Positions 41,252 through 50,754 of a stretch of DNA of 64,000 nucleotides are shown here, piece by piece. Where the stretch lies: contig NZ_JACCEM010000001.1 of assembly GCF_013416525.1 (NCBI RefSeq), forward strand, positions 1 through 64,000, given 5' to 3'. The number at the start of each line of letters is the position of its first letter. Position 1 is the stretch's first letter. Source of the DNA: Parapusillimonas granuli. GTDB taxonomy: Bacteria > Pseudomonadota > Gammaproteobacteria > Burkholderiales > Burkholderiaceae_B. The translations under genes were made by a program, and so were the position numbers. The notes beneath the pieces are model-generated. The model searched no databases, was not told the origin of the DNA, and was given only the letters and a program-made list of their open reading frames with translations.

Positions 41252-42273
41252 GATGTTTTCTCCTTTCGGTTGAACAAGGTTCGCGCCCATCGCGTCCTTG
41301 TTGTGATCCGGTCGGCGGGGGACGGGCTGGCTGCACCGCTTGCGGTCGAAACGCAGTGGAGAACCGGAAGGTGAAAAGAGTTTGCTGCGCGAGGAAGCCG
41401 CGCAGCGGCGGGGAAATTGTTTTCGCCGGACGCTTGCAGTCATGAAGCCCGAGGCGCAGCTGCGCCCCCGCCAGGATTCACAACGAGACAAGGACGCCTT
41501 GGGCCGAACCGCTCCGAAAGGAGATGGGGCCGGCTCGGCATCCCCGCATGAAGGCTGCTCCGGCTCGCCCGCTGACGCGGGCCAGGTCAACCACCCGACG
41601 ACAGGAGAGAACGCCCCTGCCGCACCTTGCGGTGCCGGTCTTGAGGCGTGGCGTGGAAGCTCCATAGCGATGCCGGGCGGGTTGTCCGTGAACCGTCCTT
41701 CGTGACGTGACAGGCAGGAACCGCCAGCGTTGAGGGCGGCACGCATTTGCACAACCTGCCGCAGCAAGCGCCAGCGTGTTCGCCAGCGCGCCGTCTATTG
41801 CGGCGGGGCGCTGGCCGGGCCGATCCGGCGCAGCCGGTTCGGCTGCATCAAGTGGTGCCAAGCTGTGCGCGGCGGGGATAGGCCGCAGGGCTTTCCCCTG
41901 GATGCAAGCGCAGCGCGCAGCGCCGCAGGCGCGAAGGGGTGAGGGATTGAAGCCGAATGGCCGTGACGGCAAAGACGGCACGGGGCGAAGCCCGAAAGCC
42001 CGGCGGCGCATCGCACCGACACGCCCAGGCCATTTCCAAGCTGAGGGCCATGCACGCGGCACACTCGAAACTGACGCCGTTGCCACGCATTGCGCGCATG
42101 ACGTTGCCGGGCCAGATACCCGGCTGCATCAACGCCGCCGCCTGAGCCAGTGCGAAGGCGGCGACGTTCTGGTGCGGCTGTTGGCCTTGAACACCGGGCG
42201 CGGCCACTGCCGCGCCCGGATTTGCGTTTCACCGCGCCCAGGACGGAACGGCCTGGGCGCGGTGCTGTTCGGG
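41252..42273. other. Gene-free ~1-kb stretch with element-specific repeats and a terminator
   Basis: I see no convincing gene. At 41820-41950 it shares blocks with 46090-46215 (GCAGGGCTTTCCCCTGGA, then GCAAGCGCAGCGC), so part of it is a dispersed non-coding repeat. At 42230-42264 a 13-bp stem (CACCGCGCCCAGG / CCTGGGCGCGGTG) lies just after the last gene of the parB operon. It is a likely terminator. Confidence 0.55.
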
Positions 42274-42483
42274 TTATTCCTTCGTCTCGATGAGCCACCA
42301 CACGGCACGCGGCAAGGCGCGGCCCGTGATGGGGTGAATGTCGGTTAGGTCGGCGCGGGCTGACCAGCCCGAGGGCGGGCGGTAGCCGCGCACGTCGCCG
42401 TCGCCGTGCCAGCGGCGGGCGCGTACCGCGCCGGGGGCGTAGATCGCCGCCATGCGTGGGCGGCTGGTGGTCGTGCGGGTCAT
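42274..42483 (-). CDS. Small conserved hypothetical protein after parB
   Basis: A 69-aa protein (MTRTTTSRPRMAAIYAPGAV, then GYRPPSGWSARADLTDIHPI, ending RAVWWLIETKE). It lies 62 bases after parB in the same direction and before a terminator-like stem. I chose the methionine at 42483, with GGAGAA upstream. The function is unknown; it resembles short proteins regularly seen at this place in Tn4371-like ICEs. Confidence 0.65.
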   Translation of the reverse strand: MTRTTTSRPRMAAIYAPGAVRARRWHGDGDVRGYRPPSGWSARADLTDIHPITGRALPRAVWWLIETKE

Positions 42484-42545
42484 GGGGTGTTCTCCTTCCA
42501 GCGAAGCGCCCCGGTCGAGGCCGGGGCGCTTGCCTTCGGCGCGAG

Positions 42546-44597
42546 TCAAGCGGCCAGCGCCTCGGCGGGTTCATCCGCCATTGCCTCGGCATCCTCCGGG
42601 GCGTCGTCCTGCTCCTGCGGTTCTGCCTGCGTGGCTTCCGGCGTTTCGGCCTTGAAGATGGCGGGCATCCAGCCCGTGCCATCGGCCAGCCGTTCCGCTT
42701 CGCTGGCAATGTCGGCCTTCTTCAACTTCGCCAGCCGGGCGGTTTGCGTCGGGGCGAACTGCTCCACGGCTTCCAGAATCGCGGCCTTCGGTACATGCCG
42801 GAAATACCCCTCGGCGGTGGGCTGCCACCACGCGGCCATGTCGAGGCCCACGGCCCGCGCCAGTTCCGCGCCGGGCTGGTGCGGCGTGGCGCGGGGCGTC
42901 ACCACGTCCACCGTGGAAGCCACGCACACGGCCAGCAGCTTGACCAGTTCGTCTTGCGACTTCGCCAGCAGTGCGGCGAACAGTTCGGCGCTGTCCTGCG
43001 GCAAGCCAGCACCTGCCACCTGTTGCAGTTCGCGCAGCGCCACGGCGGCGGACGATTCCGGCCAATCCGGGGCCATGCCTTCCAGCCGGTCTTGCACGCT
43101 GAGGCGCACGCCGAGCGGCAGGTCGTCGCCGTAGGCGTCGGGCTGCAAAACCTTCTGCACCATGCCATGCACCAGCGCGGCCAGCGCCGCTTGCGGATGC
43201 CGTGCCACTTCGATTTGCAGCGCCGCCGTGCGGTGGGCGCTCAACCGCTGCGCCAGCCGGTCGGACAGGCTCGCGGCCTTGGGCGCGTCGTCGGCGTCGT
43301 GGCCTTCGTCGTTGTCGGCTTCGCCTTCCGCGTTGCCGAAACCGCGCCGCAGCTTTTCCAGCGTGCGCAGTGCCTTGGCCTCGGCCTCGCGCAGCAGGCC
43401 GCGATGAATGACGGCCTCGCCGTTGCGGTCGATGGTGACGATGGCACCGGCCACCTCGCGCACCTCGGGCGCATAGCCTTGTAAGGCGTCCTCCGCGTCT
43501 TGCAGTTCCCCGACCACCTGATCGCGCCGCTGTTCCAGCTTCTCGGCCTTGACCTCGTCCTCGGCGTCGCAGGCTTCTTCCAGTTCGGCGTCGATCTTTT
43601 CGAGGCGGTTTTCCAGCGAGGCGATGCGGCGGGCCTCGCGGGCGGTCGGCTCGCGGCGATGGCGCGGGGCGTTCTGGAACGCCTGCCGTTCCTCGTAGGC
43701 CAGATGCGGCACGGCCTCCACCCATGCCCAGCCCTCGGCGCGCACGTCCTCGGCCAGCGTTGCCAGCTTCTCGCGCACCAGCGTTTCCAGCACTGCGGCG
43801 TCGGTGAGGTAGGTTCCGGCATCGCCTTCGGCGAACAGGTCGCGGCGGATGCCGCCGCCTGCCTGCCGGTAGGTGTCCAGCCCGACGAAGCGCACCAGCG
43901 CGTGCGTGGCGTCGATTTCGCGCTCGGTGAGGCGTGCGCGCAGCGCGGATGGGCCGCGCTGCCATTCCGGCGCACCATAGAACGCGGCTTCCTGCGCGGC
44001 GTGGTCGTCGGTGATGGTCAGGGCCATCAACTGTTCCAGCGTGACGGTTCCGGCGCGGTAGTCGGCCATCAAGCGCGGCGCGATGTGGGCCAGCTTCAAG
44101 CGCCGTTGCACCACCAGCGGGGACACGCCGAAGTCGGCGGCAATGTCCTCGATGGGTCGGCCTTCCTTGACCAGCGCAGCGAACGCCTCGAACTGGTCGG
44201 CGGGGTGCATCTGTTCGCGCATCAGGTTTTCCGCGAGGCTGACGGTGCGGGCGCTGCCATCGGCCACCAGCAGGCACGGCACTTCGTAGTCGGCGGGGAT
44301 GCGGTGCTTCTTCGCCAGCAGCTTCAAGGCGGTCAAGCGGCGATCACCGGCCACCACCTCGTAATGCTCGCCATTGGCGGATGCGATCACGATCAGGTTT
44401 TGCAGCAGGCCGATACGGGCGATGCTCGCGGCCAGTTCGGGGATGGACAGGCGCGGCATCTTGCGGGCGTTGCGCTTGGAGCGGCGCGGCAGCAACTGCG
44501 AGAGGGAAACCAAGATCAGATTCTTGGACGGGTCGGCCATTTCCAGCGGTGCGACGGTTTCGATGGCGCGGGCTTCGGTTTGGGCTACGGCGTTCAT
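42546..44597 (-). CDS. parB: Large ParB/RepB/Spo0J-type protein
   Basis: A 683-aa protein. The N-terminal ParB nuclease/CTPase-like domain is at about 30-130 (SIPELAASIARIGLLQNLIV, GEHYEVVAGDRRLTALKLL, and ENLMREQMHPADQFEA). A KorB-like HTH follows (IEDIAADFGVSPLVVQRRLK, about 150-170), then a coiled-coil, acidic middle and a long C-terminal extension. Such long ParB-like proteins are typical of Tn4371 ICEs; the role could be partition, regulation or DNA protection. It heads the operon with the 42274 gene. Confidence 0.9.
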   Translation of the reverse strand: MNAVAQTEARAIETVAPLEMADPSKNLILVSLSQLLPRRSKRNARKMPRLSIPELAASIARIGLLQNLIVIASANGEHYEVVAGDRRLTALKLLAKKHRIPADYEVPCLLVADGSARTVSLAENLMREQMHPADQFEAFAALVKEGRPIEDIAADFGVSPLVVQRRLKLAHIAPRLMADYRAGTVTLEQLMALTITDDHAAQEAAFYGAPEWQRGPSALRARLTEREIDATHALVRFVGLDTYRQAGGGIRRDLFAEGDAGTYLTDAAVLETLVREKLATLAEDVRAEGWAWVEAVPHLAYEERQAFQNAPRHRREPTAREARRIASLENRLEKIDAELEEACDAEDEVKAEKLEQRRDQVVGELQDAEDALQGYAPEVREVAGAIVTIDRNGEAVIHRGLLREAEAKALRTLEKLRRGFGNAEGEADNDEGHDADDAPKAASLSDRLAQRLSAHRTAALQIEVARHPQAALAALVHGMVQKVLQPDAYGDDLPLGVRLSVQDRLEGMAPDWPESSAAVALRELQQVAGAGLPQDSAELFAALLAKSQDELVKLLAVCVASTVDVVTPRATPHQPGAELARAVGLDMAAWWQPTAEGYFRHVPKAAILEAVEQFAPTQTARLAKLKKADIASEAERLADGTGWMPAIFKAETPEATQAEPQEQDDAPEDAEAMADEPAEALAA

Positions 44598-44677
44598 GGT
44601 GATAACTCCTAACGATTCAGGGATGCAGCAGAGAGGGATGCGGCAAGGGCTGCTGCCTGCCCCTGCCGCGTGGGGAT

Positions 44678-45508
44678 TCAGGCTTTCAACTGGCGCAGGC
44701 CATCGGCCAGCATCCAGAGGGCGCGATTGAGGCGCACATCGGAATCAATGCCCTGCACGGGGCGGGTACGTTGGCGGCGTCCGTTGGCGCTGCGGCCATG
44801 CAATCCGCCTTTGGTCAGGTTTTCTTGCGTGCGGTTGAACACGCTCCACAAGTCCGGGCGGCGGTCATCGAACCGGCGCGGCATCAGGATTTGCGATTCG
44901 GTGATGGGCGCGGGCTTGTTGTCGGTGGGGTCGTACTTGAGGGCCAGCGCGGCGCGGGCAAATACTTCGGCTTCGCCATCGTCCAGCGTGATGCCGCGCA
45001 TCAGGTCGCGGGATTCCTTCACGCGCTCGAAGCCGCTCAACACCTCGAAAGCGCCTTCGATGACGGAACCGGCCACGTCGCCTTTGTGGGGCACGCGCAC
45101 ATCGGCCACGGTGTCGCCGCACACAAGGCCATTGCTGCAAACGAACCGGAACATTCCGGCGAGCATCTGATAGCTGCTCGTGCCATCGTGCGAGTTCAGC
45201 AGCACGATTTCATTGGCTTCCGCGCCGTTGATCTGGCTGGCGTGGCGCAGGCGGATCATGTGCTTGGTGTGCTCGCGGCGGCCTTCATCGCGCACGCGGG
45301 TCTGCGTCACCATAAAGGGTTGAAACCCCTCCTTGCGAAGCTCGGTCAGCACCGTGGCGGTGGGGATGTAGCTGTACCGCTCGGAACGGCTCTCATGCGG
45401 GGCATCCGCGAAGATGGACGGGGCCACCCTGCGAATCTGGTCATCGGACAGCGGGTAGTCGCTGCGCAGTGCTGGGGAATGGGAAGCGAAACGGGATGCG
45501 AGTTGCAT
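44678..45508 (-). CDS. DUF932 protein
   Basis: A 276-aa protein of the DUF932 (phage/plasmid-like TIGR03299-related) family: SDYPLSDDQIRRVAPSIFAD, HMIRLRHASQINGAEANEIV, MLAGMFRFVCSNGLVCGDTV, and VFNRTQENLTKGGLHGRSAN. The methionine at 45508 gives the usual start. Proteins of this kind accompany conjugative elements and may act in DNA protection or antirestriction, which is unproven. It lies 80 bases upstream of parB in the same direction. Confidence 0.87.
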   Translation of the reverse strand: MQLASRFASHSPALRSDYPLSDDQIRRVAPSIFADAPHESRSERYSYIPTATVLTELRKEGFQPFMVTQTRVRDEGRREHTKHMIRLRHASQINGAEANEIVLLNSHDGTSSYQMLAGMFRFVCSNGLVCGDTVADVRVPHKGDVAGSVIEGAFEVLSGFERVKESRDLMRGITLDDGEAEVFARAALALKYDPTDNKPAPITESQILMPRRFDDRRPDLWSVFNRTQENLTKGGLHGRSANGRRQRTRPVQGIDSDVRLNRALWMLADGLRQLKA

Positions 45509-46211
45509 GGTCTTTCTCCTGACGAAAAGGGTTTGCTGTTCAAACCGCACACCGGATTCCTAGATTCGGAGCCCAGCCTTTCGGTTGTTCGGTGCGGTCG
45601 GCACGAGGAACCCGGTTGGCCCTGTTGCCACCGTCTTTCCTGAGTTCATCGCCCGCGACGGTCAGGAGCACGCGAACGGGTGCCGTCAAGGAGGCAAGCG
45701 CAGGGTTGGTGCGGCCCGCAGGCGAAGCCGAGGACACGGCCCTGCGCGCCTTGACGGCGCACGGGCGCGGGCTACAGTCGCGGACAAGGTGATGAAGTCA
45801 GGGGAGACGGCTCGACAAGGCAACGGCCTTCCCTGTGTGCCGAACCGCACGGCAAGCGAAGCGCGCAGGCCCGAAGCTGGAAGCCGGGCCGGAGGCGTCA
45901 GCCGAGCGGAGCGAGGGAACGATGGAAGCCCGTCAGGGGCGAAACCCCGCAGGGGGTTCGATGCGCAGCACGACAGCGCGACCGGCCATGTTTCTTGGCC
46001 GGGGACGCCCGGATTTCAAAGCTCGATGCACAAGCTCATTCGCCAAGCATCGGGAAGCAGAGCCAGTTGTGCCGGTGATTGCTTCGGTCTGGCCGATCCC
46101 GCGTAGCCGGTTCGGCGGTCTTTGAGGGGCGCTAAGCATCGCGCGGCGGGGGTGGCCCGCAGGGCTTTCCCCTGGAGGCAAGCGCAGCGCCCCGTCAGGG
46201 GCGCGAAGGCA
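45509..46211. other. Gene-free stretch with dispersed ICE repeats
   Basis: Only high-GC chance frames are present. At 45840-45910 sequence resembling part of the repeats flanking the ars operon can be seen (GCGCAGGCCCGAAG, then GGGCCGGAGGCGTCAG). At 46090-46215 the block shared with 41820-41950 appears. Nothing else is recognisable. Confidence 0.5.
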
Positions 46212-46490
46212 TCACGCCGAGTCGTCAGGACACAGGCTGGATTCCGCAACCGGCATCCACGGCGAAGTCGAGTTCAGGTAGTAGCGCCTACCACGCGCAT
46301 ACAACCCCGAAGGCTCGGTGGGCTGGTAGAACCCGGTGACGCGGCGCCAGAACTGCACACCAAACTCGTTGGTGTAGATCACCGCGTCGCCGATCTTGAA
46401 GCACAGCGGCTGCCCGTTCTCCGGCGCGAACGGTTTGAGCGCATCGTGCTGCGCCGTGATTTCGATGATCTAGTCGTGATGGCTACTCAT
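46212..46490 (-). pseudogene. Small conserved ICE protein interrupted by an amber codon
   Basis: From ATG 46488-46490 the frame reads MSSHHD, a TAG (46470-46472), then IIEITAQHDALKPFAPENGQ, and FKIGDAVIYTNEFGVQFWRR, ending at a TGA 46212-46214. Without the TAG it would be a 92-aa protein. CAG to TAG at codon 7 is the simplest explanation. No alternative ATG follows in the next 50 codons. I do not know the function. The coding sequence after the stop looks well kept, so the mutation may be recent or suppressed. Confidence 0.65.
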
Positions 46491-46555
46491 GGCATGGATC
46501 TCCTGCAAAGGTTGAGAAAGCACAAGGAGCGCCTTGCGGCGCTCCCAGGGCCGAG

Positions 46556-46906
46556 TCAGACAGCGATCCGCCCGGCCAGCCGCGCATCGCGTGCGTAGGC
46601 GCTCAACCGCTTCTCGGCGCGGAAAGACAGGTCGCGCTCGATCGGCAAGCCCAGCCCGCCGCGCACCGTCGCCAGCTCGCCCAGGCTGACCCAGCCGATT
46701 TCCGGCATCCCCAGGCCCAGGTCGCAAAGACCAAAGGCGTGGTCGTGGTCGTCGGGATCAATCTCGGTTAGCAGCCAGGTCGCGCCGCTATCCGGCGTGA
46801 ACAGCTTGACCACGGGCGCCGGATCGAAGTCCGGGTTCTCCAGCGATTCGCGGCCGTTGGCCAGCAGCACGATGCGCTGCTCGTCAGTGATGAGTGCGTT
46901 GTTCAT
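46556..46906 (-). CDS. DUF2958 protein, copy 2
   Basis: A 116-aa paralogue of 39974-40324: RIVLLANGRESLENPDFDPA, then VVKLFTPDSGATWLLTEIDP and FGLCDLGLGMPEIGWVSLGE. The ICE therefore has two members of this family. It lies just inside the left repeat that flanks the ars operon. Its function is unknown. Confidence 0.88.
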   Translation of the reverse strand: MNNALITDEQRIVLLANGRESLENPDFDPAPVVKLFTPDSGATWLLTEIDPDDHDHAFGLCDLGLGMPEIGWVSLGELATVRGGLGLPIERDLSFRAEKRLSAYARDARLAGRIAV

Positions 46907-46919
46907 GGTGAACTCCTGA

Positions 46920-47215
46920 AGGGTTGCCGGGCGGAATTGCCCGACCCTTCCGTGGCACGGCGCAGCGCAAGCAGTCAGGGGTCAACGACGGCCGCCAGGA
47001 CGCAAGCGCCATCGGCGCGCAGCCCTTGACGGCGAGCACGCCGTGGCACGATGAAGGGAACAGCAAGACCGCCTCCCTTGCACCTCCATATGCGTCGGTT
47101 TTAGGCGAGCAGAGCACCCAGGTCGGAGGCGCCAGGGGGCATAGCCGGATGGCCGTGATTCGACACGAAGCGCGGGACACAGCCCGCGAACCCGACGGCG
47201 GCACGCCGGGGCGCT
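46920..47215. repeat. Left ~300-bp direct repeat flanking the ars region
   Basis: This non-coding block is similar along nearly its full length to 53590-53890. Shared blocks in order include GGCGGAATTGCCCG, CACGGCGCAGCGCAAGCAGT, GACGGCCGCCAGGACGCAAG, ACAGCAAGACCGCC, and CGAACCCGACGGCGGCACGC. Together the two copies enclose the arsenic operon and radC. Homologous recombination between them would delete or exchange the cargo. Confidence 0.75.
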
Positions 47216-47247
47216 ACGAGGTTCTGTTTGCTGGTTTCTTGCGCAAT

Positions 47248-47275
47248 GATTCAATAAATGTTGTATTATCGAACT
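47248..47275 (+). promoter_or_regulatory. arsR promoter/operator region
   Basis: The only A+T-rich patch before arsR reads ATTCAATAAATG, then TTGTATTATCGAAC, directly before the ATG at 47276. TATTAT (47264-47269) may be a -10 box. The imperfect dyad TTCAATA / TGTATTATCGAA resembles ArsR-type operators. The messenger would be nearly leaderless. Confidence 0.45.
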
Positions 47276-47605
47276 ATGAACGAAGATCAAGCTGTTTCCG
47301 CCCTCGGCGCCCTGGCCCACACCCAACGCCTGCGCGTGTTCCGCGCCCTGGTCGTCGCAGGCCCCGAGGGGCTGACGCCCAGCGTCTTGGCCGACCAGCT
47401 CGACGTGGCCCGCAACTCTCTGTCCTTCCATCTGAAGGAGCTGGCTCACGCTGGCCTCGTCACCATCGAACAGCAAGGGCGCAACCTGATCTATCGCGCT
47501 GACTTCGCGCAGATGAACAGTCTGCTTGGCTACATGACCGAGCACTGCTGCCAGGGCGGCGTATGCGAAGTCACTGAATCTCCCTCCACCTGTGCCTCCT
47601 GCTGA
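47276..47605 (+). CDS. arsR: ArsR arsenic-responsive repressor
   Basis: A 109-aa winged-helix repressor. Its HTH contains LTPSVLADQLDVARNSLSFH, followed by HLKELAHAGLVTIEQQGRNL. C-terminal cysteines (EHCCQGGVCEV and TCASCC) are the likely As(III)-binding residues, the arrangement seen in CgArsR-like proteins rather than the ELCVCDL motif of the R773 type. It is first in the operon and should release the promoter when arsenite binds. Confidence 0.93.
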   Translation: MNEDQAVSALGALAHTQRLRVFRALVVAGPEGLTPSVLADQLDVARNSLSFHLKELAHAGLVTIEQQGRNLIYRADFAQMNSLLGYMTEHCCQGGVCEVTESPSTCASC

Positions 47606-47617
47606 AAGGAACTCTCC

Positions 47618-48064
47618 ATGAAGCGCTTCCACGTCCACCTGCACGTCGATGACTTGAACCGCAGCATCGGCTTCTATTCCCAACTATTCGCGGCGCAGCC
47701 TGCGCGCGTCGAAGGCGACTACGCGAAGTGGATGCTCGAAGACCCGCCGGTCAACTTCGCCATCTCCACGCGCGGCAGCAAGCCGGGCATCGACCACCTG
47801 GGTATCCAGACCGACGACGCCGAGGAACTGGCCGCCCTGAAACTCCGCGCACAAGCCGCCGACATGGCGTTGCTCGACGAAGGCACGACCACCTGCTGCT
47901 ACGCACGCAGCGAGAAGCATTGGGTCACCGACCCGCAGGGTATTGCCTGGGAGCACTTCCACACGTTAGGCAGCATCCCGGTCTTCCATGAAGCGGCTTC
48001 AGTCACGACACCGATCACCGCACCGGCTTGCTGCACAGCAAGCCCCCGTTCTTCCTGCTGTTGA
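47618..48064 (+). CDS. arsI: ArsI/CadI-type VOC-family protein
   Basis: A 148-aa vicinal-oxygen-chelate protein (MKRFHVHLHVDDLNRSIGFY). Candidate metal ligands are His near residues 5-9, H60 (GIDHLGIQ) and E112 (AWEHFH). C93-C94 (TTTCCYARSEKHWVTDP) match the vicinal cysteines of ArsI, which splits the C-As bond of trivalent methyl- and aryl-arsenicals. Two further Cys pairs are at the C-terminus. If active it converts organoarsenicals to As(III), which the pump exports. CadI-like binding is the alternative. Confidence 0.82.
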   Translation: MKRFHVHLHVDDLNRSIGFYSQLFAAQPARVEGDYAKWMLEDPPVNFAISTRGSKPGIDHLGIQTDDAEELAALKLRAQAADMALLDEGTTTCCYARSEKHWVTDPQGIAWEHFHTLGSIPVFHEAASVTTPITAPACCTASPRSSCC

Positions 48065-48075
48065 GAAAGCACACC

Positions 48076-48573
48076 ATGACCACAGAGGCCGCATACAACG
48101 CACTGTTCATCTGCACGGGCAATTCCGCACGTTCCATCCTCGCCGAAGGCATCCTCAACAAACTGGGCCAAGGGCGCTTTCGGGCGTACTCGGCAGGTAG
48201 CCAGCCCAAGGGCGAAGTGCATCCGCTGGCGCTCGCCACGCTGGAGCGGCTGCACATGCCAACGACTGGCTACCGCAGCAAAAGCTGGGATGAGTTCGTA
48301 GCGCCGGGGGCGCCGGTGTTCGACTTCATTTTTACCGTCTGCGACAACGCCGCCGGCGAGGCTTGCCCGTTTTGGCCGGGCAAGCCGGTATCGGCTCACT
48401 GGGGCGTGCCCGATCCGGCAGCCGTCGAAGGTAGCGAAGAACAACGACTCAAAGCGTTCAAGGATGCCGCGCTGATTTTGCGCCGCCGCATCGAGCTGTT
48501 TCTCTCGCTGCCACTGCAACGCCTGGACGCCATGTCGCTGCAACGCGAGTTGCGAAACATCGGCCAAGAGTGA
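48076..48573 (+). CDS. arsC: Low-molecular-weight-phosphatase-type arsenate reductase
   Basis: A 165-aa protein with the P-loop CTGNSARS (Cys13) of the thioredoxin/mycothiol-type ArsC and low-Mr tyrosine phosphatase fold. VFDFIFTVCDNAAGEACPFW contains further redox Cys, and HWGVPDPAAVEG the catalytic Asp. It reduces As(V) to As(III). It is one of two unrelated arsenate reductases in this operon (see 51878-52309). The methionine at 48076 gives the family start. Confidence 0.9.
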   Translation: MTTEAAYNALFICTGNSARSILAEGILNKLGQGRFRAYSAGSQPKGEVHPLALATLERLHMPTTGYRSKSWDEFVAPGAPVFDFIFTVCDNAAGEACPFWPGKPVSAHWGVPDPAAVEGSEEQRLKAFKDAALILRRRIELFLSLPLQRLDAMSLQRELRNIGQE

Positions 48574-48614
48574 AGAGCGTCACTTCATCAACAACCAATT
48601 TGAAAGGACACCCC

Positions 48615-48974
48615 ATGCCAAGCATCCAGATTTTCGACCCGGCGCTATGTTGTAGCACCGGCGTATGTGGCGTTGAAGTGGATCAAAACTTGGTGAACTT
48701 CGCCGCCGATGTGGATTGGGCCAAGCAACACGGTGCTCAGGTCGAACGCTTCAACCTGGCACAGCAACCCCTCGCTTTCGCCGAAAACCCGACAGTGAAA
48801 GGCTTTTTACAACGCTCGGGCCAAGAGGCGCTGCCCCTGGTTCTGGTCGATGGTGAGGTGGCCTTGGCCGGTCGCTACCCCAGCCGAAGCGAATTGACCC
48901 GCTGGGCTGGCATCGAGGCGCCCGAAGCCTCGCCAGCCCAAAACGCCTGCTGCTCTGGCGGCCGCTGCTGCTGA
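48615..48974 (+). CDS. arsD: ArsD arsenite metallochaperone
   Basis: A 119-aa chaperone with the diagnostic C12-C13-C18 in ALCCSTGVCGV, plus C-terminal Cys pairs 112-113 and 118-119. It hands As(III) to ArsA and increases pump affinity. It precedes arsA by 13 bases. The start at 48615 is supported by an AAAGGA box. Confidence 0.95.
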   Translation: MPSIQIFDPALCCSTGVCGVEVDQNLVNFAADVDWAKQHGAQVERFNLAQQPLAFAENPTVKGFLQRSGQEALPLVLVDGEVALAGRYPSRSELTRWAGIEAPEASPAQNACCSGGRCC

Positions 48975-48987
48975 ACAAGGAGATCCC

Positions 48988-50754
48988 ATGCACTTCCTGA
49001 CCCAGCCGCCTCGCTTCCTGTTTTTCACCGGCAAAGGGGGCGTCGGCAAGACCTCCATCGCCTGCGCAACGGCCGTGCAACTGGCGACCCAGGGCAAGCG
49101 TGTGCTGCTCGTCAGTACCGACCCGGCTTCCAACGTGGGGCAGGTTTTCGGCGAACGCATCGGAAACCACATCACGATGATTGCCGCCGTGCCGAATCTA
49201 TGGGCACTGGAAATCGACCCGCAGGCAGCCGCGCAAGCGTACCGTGACCGCATAGTCGGCCCAGTGCGAGGCGTGTTGCCCGATGCGGTAGTGGATGGCA
49301 TCGAAGAATCCCTGTCGGGTGCCTGCACCACGGAAATCGCCGCCTTCGATGAGTTCACGGCCCTGCTGACCGATGCGGCGCTGACGCAGGATTACGCGCA
49401 CATCATTTTCGACACAGCCCCTACCGGCCACACCATCCGCCTGCTGCAACTGCCGGGCGCATGGAGTGGCTTTCTGGAAGCAGGCAAAGGCGATGCGTCG
49501 TGCCTGGGGCCGCTGGCGGGCCTGGAAAAACAGCGCAGTCAGTACAAGGCTGCGGTAGAGGCGTTGGCCGATCCCTTGCGCACTCGTCTAGTGCTGGTTG
49601 CCCGTGCGCAGCGCCCCACGCTGCGCGAGGCGGCCCGCACCCATGAAGAACTGGCCGCTATCGGCCTGTCACAGCAACACCTGGTCATCAACGGCGTATT
49701 TCCTGCCAGCGAGGCCGAAACCGATACGCTTGCCGCTGCCATCTACGAAAAAGAGCAGGCTACGCTGGCCGCCATTCCGTCTGTCCTCCAGGCGTTGCCT
49801 CGGGATCAGATCGCGCTCAAGCCGTTCAACCTCGTGGGCCTCGACGCTCTGCGCCATCTGCTGGTCGATACCGACGCCACATATGGCGCCGATGCCATCG
49901 AGCTGCCCGACCAGATCAATGCGCCGGACTTATCCGCCCTGGTCGATGAAGTCGCTGCCGATGGGCACGGTCTGGTCATGGTGATGGGCAAAGGCGGCGT
50001 GGGCAAGACCACGCTGGCCGCTGCCATTGCCGTGGAGCTGGCGGGCCGGGGCCTGCCCGTGCATCTGACCACCTCCGACCCGGCTGCGCATCTGGCCGAC
50101 ACGCTGGAAGGTTCGCTTCCCAATCTGGCTCTCAGCCGCATCGACCCCCAGGAAGCCACGGCACGCTATCGCCAGCATGTGATGGACACCAAGGGCGCGC
50201 AGCTCGATGCCGAAGGCCGCGCCTTGCTGGAAGAAGACCTGCGCTCGCCCTGCACCGAGGAAATCGCGGTGTTCCAGGCATTCTCCCGTGCCATCCGCGA
50301 AGGGGGCAGAAAGTTCGTGGTGATGGACACCGCGCCCACAGGCCACACCTTGCTGCTGCTCGACGCCACCGGCGCATACCACCGCGACATCGCCCGGCAG
50401 ATGGGTGAGACGGGCGTTCATTTCACGACGCCGATGATGCAGTTGCAAGATCCGAAGCAGACCAAGGTGCTCATTGTCACCCTGGCCGAAACCACGCCCG
50501 TGCTGGAAGCGGCCAACCTGCAAGACGACCTGCGCCGCGCGGGCATCGAGCCGTGGGCCTGGATCGTTAACAACAGCGTGGCGGCCGCACATCCGCATTC
50601 CCCGCTGCTGCGCCAGCGTGCACGCAACGAGTTGCGGGAAATCGACGCCGTGGCCACACAACATGCCCGACGCCATGCTGTCGTGCCGCTTCTGACCGAA
50701 GAGCCGGTGGGAGTGGAGCGTCTGCGGGCTTTGGCAAACAGGAAAACCTCATGA
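48988..50754 (+). CDS. arsA: ArsA arsenite pump ATPase
   Basis: A 588-aa two-domain ATPase. The A1 P-loop is GKGGVGKTS at 15-23; the A2 P-loop GKGGVGKTT is near residue 333, joined by a linker. Both halves contain DTAPTGHT. Conserved metal-site Cys occur near 113 (SGACTTEI) and 422 (SPCTEEI). It drives arsenite through the Acr3 pump. Length is normal; the stop overlaps the acr3 start (ATGA). Confidence 0.96.
   Translation: MHFLTQPPRFLFFTGKGGVGKTSIACATAVQLATQGKRVLLVSTDPASNVGQVFGERIGNHITMIAAVPNLWALEIDPQAAAQAYRDRIVGPVRGVLPDAVVDGIEESLSGACTTEIAAFDEFTALLTDAALTQDYAHIIFDTAPTGHTIRLLQLPGAWSGFLEAGKGDASCLGPLAGLEKQRSQYKAAVEALADPLRTRLVLVARAQRPTLREAARTHEELAAIGLSQQHLVINGVFPASEAETDTLAAAIYEKEQATLAAIPSVLQALPRDQIALKPFNLVGLDALRHLLVDTDATYGADAIELPDQINAPDLSALVDEVAADGHGLVMVMGKGGVGKTTLAAAIAVELAGRGLPVHLTTSDPAAHLADTLEGSLPNLALSRIDPQEATARYRQHVMDTKGAQLDAEGRALLEEDLRSPCTEEIAVFQAFSRAIREGGRKFVVMDTAPTGHTLLLLDATGAYHRDIARQMGETGVHFTTPMMQLQDPKQTKVLIVTLAETTPVLEAANLQDDLRRAGIEPWAWIVNNSVAAAHPHSPLLRQRARNELREIDAVATQHARRHAVVPLLTEEPVGVERLRALANRKTS

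Noticed and set aside
41340-42348. Open frames upstream of DUF736 on both strands
   Set aside because: No family resemblance. The region contains repeats found elsewhere in the ICE in other frames. The minus-strand extension of DUF736 is rejected because the family start at 41251 has its own ribosome-binding site.
45585-46106. 173-codon plus-strand frame in the ICE gap
   Set aside because: Composition is Arg/Gly/Ala-rich without domain-like patterns, it has no ribosome-binding site, and it crosses sequence shared with the non-coding repeats.
48076-48573. Ordinary tyrosine phosphatase rather than arsenate reductase
   Set aside because: The fold is shared, but position in the ars operon, the CTGNSARS loop and extra Cys in VCDNAAGEACP favour ArsC.
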